DNA of 5,146 nt from CAZVCJ01 sp964625745 (lineage in GTDB: Bacteria; Chloroflexota; Anaerolineae; VGOG01): the NCBI GenBank assembly GCA_964625745.1, contig CAZVCJ010000251.1, positions 1 to 5,146 of the forward strand, read 5' to 3'. Every line of letters begins with the position of its first letter. Position 1 is the first letter of the stretch. Of this stretch, positions 4,385-5,146 are shown in pieces. Both the position numbers and the translations under genes were made by a program. The notes under the pieces were generated by a model that was not told the origin of the DNA, did not search any database, and saw only the letters and a program-made list of their open reading frames with translations.

Positions 4385-4867
4385 ATGGAATTCCCTTCAT
4401 GGGCTGAGTATGAGCGTCTGATCTACAGCCTGCCTGAAACCTATCCCCAGATCGCCAGTTCCACCTTGCGGCTCCACAGCACCAGCGCGTTGACCGCCAT
4501 TATCGAGGGGAGCGTCTGTCTGCGCAATGGCCTGGAGTTACGTGTTGTCGAAGCCTTAGATTTCAAGATCGGCCGCATCCAACGCTATAGCTACACCGTC
4601 TTCCGTGGCGGCGAGAAAATTCGCTGGTACGATCCTGAGCCTCATGCTGAGATACCCGAACTGGTCTTGACCTTCCCTCATCACTACCACGAACCGCCAG
4701 ACATCAAGCACAACCGCAAACCCGCCCCTGGCATCAGCTTTCAGACCCCCAATCTGCCCATGCTGATCGCCGACTGCATCGCCCTGGGCGGCGGTATGAT
4801 CAGCGAGCTATCAGCTTGTGACCAGGAGCCCTGCCATGAATCGTCAGGAAATCGTCAAAGCACTTAA
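4385..4867 (+). CDS. TumE/DUF6516-like protein, putative toxin of a toxin-antitoxin pair
   Basis: This 160-aa protein resembles the TumE toxin family (DUF6516): LELRVVEALDF (50-60), the aromatic strand IQRYSYTVFRGG with IRWYDPEPH (65-87), and a histidine-rich TFPHHYHEPP segment (97-106) corresponding to the family's PHHxH-type motif. TumE-like proteins are assigned as toxins of type II toxin-antitoxin modules; the biochemical target is not evident from sequence. It follows the small antitoxin-like gene by 12 bp with only a weak ribosome site (AGGCAGG near 4371-4377), so it is probably coupled. The C-terminal residues beyond about 140 are encoded in the overlap with, or just ahead of, the next gene and are probably non-conserved. 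Confidence 0.7.
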   Translation: MEFPSWAEYERLIYSLPETYPQIASSTLRLHSTSALTAIIEGSVCLRNGLELRVVEALDFKIGRIQRYSYTVFRGGEKIRWYDPEPHAEIPELVLTFPHHYHEPPDIKHNRKPAPGISFQTPNLPMLIADCIALGGGMISELSACDQEPCHESSGNRQST

Positions 4868-5146
4868 AGCCCTGGAAGAAGAACGCCGCCAGGCCGACCT
4901 GCCTGACCTGCGTACCCTGCTGGACGAAGAAGTCTACAACGCCAGTCAATCCTTTGACGAGCGTTTCCTTTGCGCCTGCGGTGGTGACCACACCCGGCTC
5001 TGGGCCTGGGTAGAACTGGCCCAGGACGAGTTCGGTGTCACCTTCTACCTGACCGAGCTTACCGGCGACTCCTCGCTCCGCTATCGTCTCCAGACAGCCT
5101 GGAAAGTGCTGCGCGGTCGCAGCGTCGAGTTCGGCCTGATCTTCGA
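4836..5146 (+). CDS. Unrecognised protein, 3'-truncated by window end
   Basis: An open frame starts at the ATG at 4836 and runs to the window end without a stop (at least 103 codons), so its C-terminus is missing. The start is supported by AGGAG (4824-4828) with 7-bp spacing. It overlaps the end of the TumE-like gene by 32 bp in another frame, which suggests a shared transcript and translational coupling. The N-terminal 32 residues are charged and helical (MNRQEIVKALKALEEERRQ). A middle part has FLCACGGDHTRLWAWVEL and VTFYLTEL, and the visible end contains YRLQTAWKVLRGR. I do not recognise the family. The CxC near the middle and the AWxxLRG segment are the best search handles. Confidence 0.75.
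   Translation, partial: MNRQEIVKALKALEEERRQADLPDLRTLLDEEVYNASQSFDERFLCACGGDHTRLWAWVELAQDEFGVTFYLTELTGDSSLRYRLQTAWKVLRGRSVEFGLIF

Noticed and set aside
4800..4991. Minus-strand 63-aa open frame
   Set aside because: Antisense to the coupled TumE-like and third genes, with no motif or start signal.

Overview
The window looks like part of a bacterial chromosome, most plausibly a Chloroflexota (Anaerolineae/Caldilinea/Roseiflexus-like) genome. That guess rests on the GC-rich coding style, the CRISPR repeat ending in GTTGAAAC, the four-helix-bundle (23S intervening-sequence-type) gene inside a cas operon, and the TumE-type gene pair. No rRNA or housekeeping marker is present to confirm it.

Layout. 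Positions 1-211 hold the distal part of a CRISPR array: three identical 37-bp repeats with 35-36-bp spacers. Two decayed repeats follow, at about 231-265 and 326-362. The GTTGAAAC end and the decay on the right both indicate left-to-right transcription, with the leader beyond the left edge. Converging on the array from the right is a minus-strand cas operon, in transcription order: cas6 (3946-2897), a four-helix-bundle S23/IVP-like protein (2855-2457), cas1 (2394-1369), cas2 (1312-1052) and cas4 (1059-475, overlapping cas2 by 8 bp). This is a crRNA-processing plus spacer-acquisition module; no interference effector gene is visible. Right of cas6, after a short divergent intergenic region, lies a plus-strand set: a 103-aa putative antitoxin-like protein (4061-4372), a TumE/DUF6516-like protein (4385-4867) and an unrecognised gene that runs off the window (4836-5146+).

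Most unusual structure. (1) The divergent cas6/TA intergenic region contains a clear CRISPR-repeat-derived element (3959-3985, about 22 of 26 columns identical to the array repeat, with the ATCC/GGAT stem retained) right next to the cas6 ribosome binding site. A second, weaker repeat-derived piece lies over the divergent promoter. This suggests repeat-based autoregulation of the operon or a relic repeat. (2) Tandem 8-bp repeats (GCGAATNN or its complement ATTCGCNN) fill three of the four gene junctions of the cas operon. They also form an in-frame insertion inside cas6 and encode its C-terminal tail. The tracts change orientation across the four-helix gene, so that gene is flanked by inverted tracts that could pair in the operon mRNA.

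How the parts fit. Cas6 would cut the array transcript at GTTGAAAC to give crRNAs; Cas1-Cas2 with Cas4 would trim and integrate new spacers. The effector complex must be encoded elsewhere, or the locus is an adaptation/processing unit serving other arrays in trans. The role of the four-helix protein is unknown. The neighbouring TA-like pair could be an independent stabilisation element or functionally tied to the cas operon through the shared regulatory region.
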